DNA of 64,000 nucleotides from Sphingomonas sp. PR090111-T3T-6A (GTDB lineage Bacteria; Pseudomonadota; Alphaproteobacteria; Sphingomonadales; Sphingomonadaceae): contig NZ_AORL01000010.1 of NCBI RefSeq assembly GCF_000383095.1, positions 558,001-622,000 of the forward strand. The letters run 5' to 3'. Positions 60,937-64,000 of the stretch are shown here, in pieces. A program made the translations under genes and the position numbers. How positions within the stretch are numbered: position 1 is the first letter of the stretch; each line of letters starts with the position of its first letter. A model generated the notes under the pieces. It was not told the DNA's origin, ran no database searches, and saw only the letters and a list, made by a program, of their open reading frames with translations.

Positions 60937-62283
60937 TTGTCTCATGTCGTGATTGTCGGTGGCGGTTTCTCGGGTGCGTTGCTCGCCATCAATCTGGTGC
61001 GCCATGATGGGCCGTGCGCCACGCTGATCGAGCGGCGCTCCGTGCCGGGCCGCGGCACCGCTTACTCGACGGCGCATCCCCGCCACCTGCTCAACGTCCG
61101 CGCCGCGAACATGAGCGCTTACCCGGACGACCCCGATCATTTCACGCGCTGGCTGGCGGGCTGCTCGGATTATGACGGCTCCCATTTCGTGCCGCGCCAG
61201 ATCTACGGCGATTATCTGGAGCAGATGCTTCGCGAGGCGATCGAGCGGAGCACGGGGCGTCTCGCGGTGGTCCATGGCGATGCGGTGGATATCGAGCCCT
61301 CCGGCGACGGCCAGCGCGTGCTGCTGGCGGACGGCTCGTCGATCGAAGGCGATGTGGTGGCGCTGGCGGTGGGCAACCTGCCGCCCACCACGCCCCCCGG
61401 CATTGGCGAGGCGGCGCTGGCGGACGAGCGCTATATCGCCGATCCCTGGCATGGCTCGCTGATGGAGGGCGTGCCGCCGGAGGGCACGGTGGCGGTGATC
61501 GGGACGGGGCTCACCATGGTCGACGTGGCGCTGCTGCTCGACGCCGAGGGCTTTCGTGGGCGGGCGGTGGCGCTCTCGCGTCATGGCTTCACGCCTCAGC
61601 CGCATCGTCACGAGGTGGTGGAGCCGTCGCGTACCGAGCGGCCGCCGACCGACGCGGTGGGGATGCTCCGGGCGCTCCGCCAGCGCGCGCGGGAGGTGCC
61701 GTGGCGCGTCGCGGTCGACGAGCTGCGCCCCTATACGCAGGGGTTGTGGCGGGCGATGTCCACGACGGATCGCGCGCGCTTCCTGCGCCATCTCCGGCCG
61801 TGGTGGGACGTGCATCGCCACCGCATCTCGCCGGCCGTCGCCGAGAAGCTGGAGCGGATGGAAGAGGAGAACCGGCTCGCCATCGAGGCCGGGCGCCTCG
61901 TCTCGGTGGAACCGGGGGCGGCGGGGCTCACCATCCGCTATCGTCCGCGCGGAAGCACGGAGGTGCGTGAGCTGGTCGCCGCCAAGCTCGTCAACGCGAC
62001 CGGGCCGCAGGGCGATCTCGGCCGTGCGCGTGAGCCGCTGCTCCGCGCGCTGCGCGACCGGGGGCGGCTGCGTGCCGACCCGCTCGGCATCGGCCTCGAC
62101 GTCGATCAGGACTCGCGCGCCATCGACCGCGACGGCAAGGCATCGGACGAACTGCTCGTGATCGGGCCGATGACGCGCGGCGCCTTCTGGGAGATCGTGG
62201 CCGTGCCGGACATCCGCCGACAGGCCTGGAGCATCGCCCGCCGCCTCGCCAATTCGCATTGGGTCGAGGGCGAGGGGCTCTAG
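60937..62283 (+). CDS. FAD/NAD(P)-binding protein (COG4529-like)
   Basis: 448-residue flavoprotein with an N-terminal FAD motif VIVGGGFSGALLAINL (4-19), GRGTAYST and HLLNVRAANMSAYPDDPDHFTRWL, which are hallmarks of the NAD_binding_9/COG4529 group, and a second nucleotide motif VAVIGTGLTMVDVALLL (about 187-203). Substrate is unknown; related proteins include putative hydroxyacylglutathione- and FAD-dependent oxidoreductases. Translation starts at TTG 60937, supported by AAGGGAGA eight bases upstream and the immediate beta strand. It converges on the next flavoprotein, with stop codons interlocked in CTAG at 62280-62283. Confidence 0.86.
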   Translation: MSHVVIVGGGFSGALLAINLVRHDGPCATLIERRSVPGRGTAYSTAHPRHLLNVRAANMSAYPDDPDHFTRWLAGCSDYDGSHFVPRQIYGDYLEQMLREAIERSTGRLAVVHGDAVDIEPSGDGQRVLLADGSSIEGDVVALAVGNLPPTTPPGIGEAALADERYIADPWHGSLMEGVPPEGTVAVIGTGLTMVDVALLLDAEGFRGRAVALSRHGFTPQPHRHEVVEPSRTERPPTDAVGMLRALRQRAREVPWRVAVDELRPYTQGLWRAMSTTDRARFLRHLRPWWDVHRHRISPAVAEKLERMEEENRLAIEAGRLVSVEPGAAGLTIRYRPRGSTEVRELVAAKLVNATGPQGDLGRAREPLLRALRDRGRLRADPLGIGLDVDQDSRAIDRDGKASDELLVIGPMTRGAFWEIVAVPDIRRQAWSIARRLANSHWVEGEGL

Positions 62284-63392
62284 ATCGCCTCGATCAGCGG
62301 CGAGAAGGCCTTGGCGTAGAGCGGCGTGCCGGCGCGCGAGAGCGCTAAGTTGCGCAGGAAGCCCGGCAGGGTGCGCACCTTGTCGCGCTTCCGGCTCTGT
62401 TGCTGCACCCACTGGACGCGGCCGATGCGGCGCGCGGAGAAGGCGTCGAGTGCGGCCGGGATCGATGCCGCGCCCGCCAGCGCCCCGGCCAGCACCAGCG
62501 CGTCCTCCAGCGCCATGCCCGCACCCTGCGCCATGCTGGGCGAGGTGGCGTGGGCGGCGTCGCCGATCAGCACGACGCGGCCCCGGTGGCGGATCTGCGC
62601 CGGGATCTCGCGCAGGCGGGCGGCGTGGATCGGTTGGGCGTCGTCGAGGCTCTCGATGATCGGGCGCAGGGGCCCGGCAAAGCCGGAGAAGAGATCGTGC
62701 AGGATGCGGGCCGGCGGCACGCCATCATGCGCGCCTTCCGCCGCCGCTACGTCGCCATAGACGTAGAGCTTGCCCGCCTCGACGGGGATCGCGAGCAACG
62801 TCCGCTTGGCGCCGAGCATCGCCGTCCAGCCGCTGAGGCCGAAGCGGTTGTCCACGATCGTCCGCCAGCAGGCGATGCCGAGATCGCGCGGCGCCTCCGC
62901 CCCGAAGACCAGATCGCGAATCGTCGACTGGATGCCGTCCGCGCCGATCACGAGATCATAGGTCTGCGTCGAGCCGTCGCTGAAGGTGGCGTGCGCGCCC
63001 ACGCCATCCGAATGGACGCCCGCGACCGCGAGACCATGGCGGATCGGTGCCTCGCCCAGCGCGTCCTTGAGAATGCCCTGCAAGCCCGCACGCGAGAGCG
63101 AGAGGCAGCCGCCGCACGCCTGCCAGAAGGCCTTGAGGTCGATCTCGTTGAGGAGGCGGCCGCTGCCCTCATAGATGCGCTGCCGGTCGATCGGGGAGGC
63201 GACGGCGCGTACATGGTCGAGCGCGCCGAGCTGGCCCAGCGCGCGCACGGCGTTGCCGGGCAGATACATGCCCGCGCCGCGCGCGGTGACGGCGGCTTCC
63301 CGCTCGACGATGTCGCAATCGATATTCCGGGCGCGCAGCGCGAGGGCCATGGCGAGGCCGGCGATGCCGGCGCCGGCGACGAGGATTTTCAT
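62280..63392 (-). CDS. FAD-dependent aromatic-type monooxygenase
   Basis: Single-component flavin hydroxylase of 370 residues, of the PHBH/UbiH-like group. It shows the FAD motif VAGAGIAGLAMALALRARN (5-23), the DG motif region YDLVIGADGIQSTIRDL (about 143-159), and the GD motif VVLIGDAAHATSPSMAQGAGMALEDALVL (about 270-298). All three FAD motifs are intact. Substrate is unknown; the next gene upstream on this strand (DUF3237) may belong to the same pathway, across a 97-base gap. ATG 63392 begins exactly at the first beta strand. Confidence 0.92.
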   Translation of the reverse strand: MKILVAGAGIAGLAMALALRARNIDCDIVEREAAVTARGAGMYLPGNAVRALGQLGALDHVRAVASPIDRQRIYEGSGRLLNEIDLKAFWQACGGCLSLSRAGLQGILKDALGEAPIRHGLAVAGVHSDGVGAHATFSDGSTQTYDLVIGADGIQSTIRDLVFGAEAPRDLGIACWRTIVDNRFGLSGWTAMLGAKRTLLAIPVEAGKLYVYGDVAAAEGAHDGVPPARILHDLFSGFAGPLRPIIESLDDAQPIHAARLREIPAQIRHRGRVVLIGDAAHATSPSMAQGAGMALEDALVLAGALAGAASIPAALDAFSARRIGRVQWVQQQSRKRDKVRTLPGFLRNLALSRAGTPLYAKAFSPLIEAI

Positions 63393-63489
63393 TCGGCGAT
63401 CTTTCGGATGGCAAGCATACTGCTCGAGGAAGGGGTGGGGGCGGAACGCGCACCCCCGATGGAAGTTCTCGGCCGGGGGGCCGTGCCGG

Positions 63490-63975
63490 TTACAGAATCT
63501 CGAAGACGTTGTAGACCGGCCCCGACGGCAGGCGATGCCCGATGCCGGCCGCCGCGATGCCGTTCAGCCAGGCATAGCCCGGCGCCGAAGTCGAGAAGCG
63601 GGGCAGGATGCGGAAATAATAAGCGGCGGGGTCCACCACCTCGCCGCGAGCGAGGCTGGCCATCACCTCGGCCGGGCCGTGGCGGAAGCCGGTGTAGCTC
63701 ATCGCGATCAGCGCCTCGTCGACGGTGCGCAGCACGATCCGCGCGTCGAGCAGCACCGAGCCGTCGCTGCGCAGCGTCTGCCAGTCGCTGCCGCCGGGCA
63801 GCACAGTGCCGGACAGGCGCTCGCCCTCGAAGCGGCCGCCGGGGATGTCGCCGATCCGCGTCTCCGCGCCGGCCGGGCCGCCGGGGGTGTAGGGCGGGTC
63901 GACCGCCACCTGAAGCGTGAAGAGCGGACGGGTGCGGAGCGTCTGGAGCGCTTCGGGAAGCGGCGGGAGCGTCAT
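63490..63975 (-). CDS. DUF3237 domain-containing protein
   Basis: 161-residue protein with the DUF3237 beta-barrel pattern: LRTRPLFTLQVAVDPP, GDIPGGRFEGERLSGTVLPGGSDWQTLRSDGSVLLDARIVLRT (region about 42-85), DPAAYYFRILPRFSTSAPGYAWLNGIAAAGIGHR. Function unknown; relatives often accompany aromatic or steroid degradation genes. ATG 63975 has GAGG upstream, and the ATGA at this point could overlap the stop of a further gene beyond the window edge, suggesting an operon entering from the right. Confidence 0.9.
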   Translation of the reverse strand: MTLPPLPEALQTLRTRPLFTLQVAVDPPYTPGGPAGAETRIGDIPGGRFEGERLSGTVLPGGSDWQTLRSDGSVLLDARIVLRTVDEALIAMSYTGFRHGPAEVMASLARGEVVDPAAYYFRILPRFSTSAPGYAWLNGIAAAGIGHRLPSGPVYNVFEIL

Positions 63976-64000
63976 GCGGAAGACCTCGGGCTGCGGGAAG

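Noticed and set aside
63976..64000. End of another minus-strand gene entering from the right edge
   Set aside because: An ATGA at the DUF3237 start would fit the stop of an upstream gene, but only 25 bases are visible, too few to call.

Overview
The window is a gene-dense, high-GC chromosome segment with 64 recognisable protein genes, almost no spacer DNA, and no rRNA, tRNA, CRISPR array, insertion sequence or phage gene that I can see. The gene set points to an alphaproteobacterium of the order Sphingomonadales: a Zymomonas-like Tat-exported glucose-fructose oxidoreductase next to a gluconolactonase, pgsA-moaD-moaE, a DUF2794 gene, a PqqD/HprK-like/nucleotidyltransferase cluster and a large TonB-dependent receptor with a glycine-rich insert. 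This placement is inference from gene content, not a computed classification.

Layout, left half. 1-4 kb: a disulfide-reductase flavoprotein cut by the window edge, thioredoxin 2, a small unknown, a uracil-DNA glycosylase relative and a thiolase. 4.4-13.7 kb: RidA-like protein, NAD-dependent epimerase, a two-domain thioredoxin-like lipoprotein, then a complete RND efflux operon (adaptor, permease, outer-membrane channel) and an NTF2-like protein. 13.8-20.4 kb: transaldolase, AidB-like acyl-CoA dehydrogenase, SDR, LysR, aldo/keto reductase, TetR. 20.8-27.3 kb: a second complete RND efflux operon, probably controlled by that TetR. 27-35 kb: YbaK, HU, quinone oxidoreductase, GntR/FCD regulator, Hsp70-like protein, GreA/B factor, the exported GFOR plus lactonase pair, an AhpD-like protein and a DUF4287 protein.

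Layout, right half. 35.5-44 kb: NAD synthetase, an MFS transporter, pgsA-moaD-moaE, oxyR divergent from ahpD, cysE, DUF2794 and small unknowns. 44-47.8 kb: TonB-dependent receptor and an AIM24-like protein. 47.9-51.7 kb: a phosphate regulon unit phoR-pstS-like-phoU-phoB that lacks pstC, pstA and pstB. 51.8-54.4 kb: a four-gene unit, divergent from phoR, with a small Tat-signal protein, a PqqD-like carrier, an HPr-kinase-like ATPase and a nucleotidyltransferase; a Pho-box-like repeat lies between phoR and this unit. This is the best candidate here for a poorly understood system. 54.4-64 kb: ArsR with two SRPBCC proteins, phosphoglycolate phosphatase, glmU, a methyltransferase, glmS, two flavoproteins and a DUF3237 protein.

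Two architecture patterns stand out. Six of the ten convergent gene pairs overlap by exactly four bases (CTAG or TTAG), so their stop codons interlock with no room for a terminator. Seven same-strand neighbours overlap by four bases (ATGA or GTGA), marking tightly coupled operons. Several regulators (TetR at 19.8 kb, ArsR at 54.4 kb) have promoter-like boxes so close to the start codon that leaderless transcripts are likely, with palindromic operators inside the promoter.
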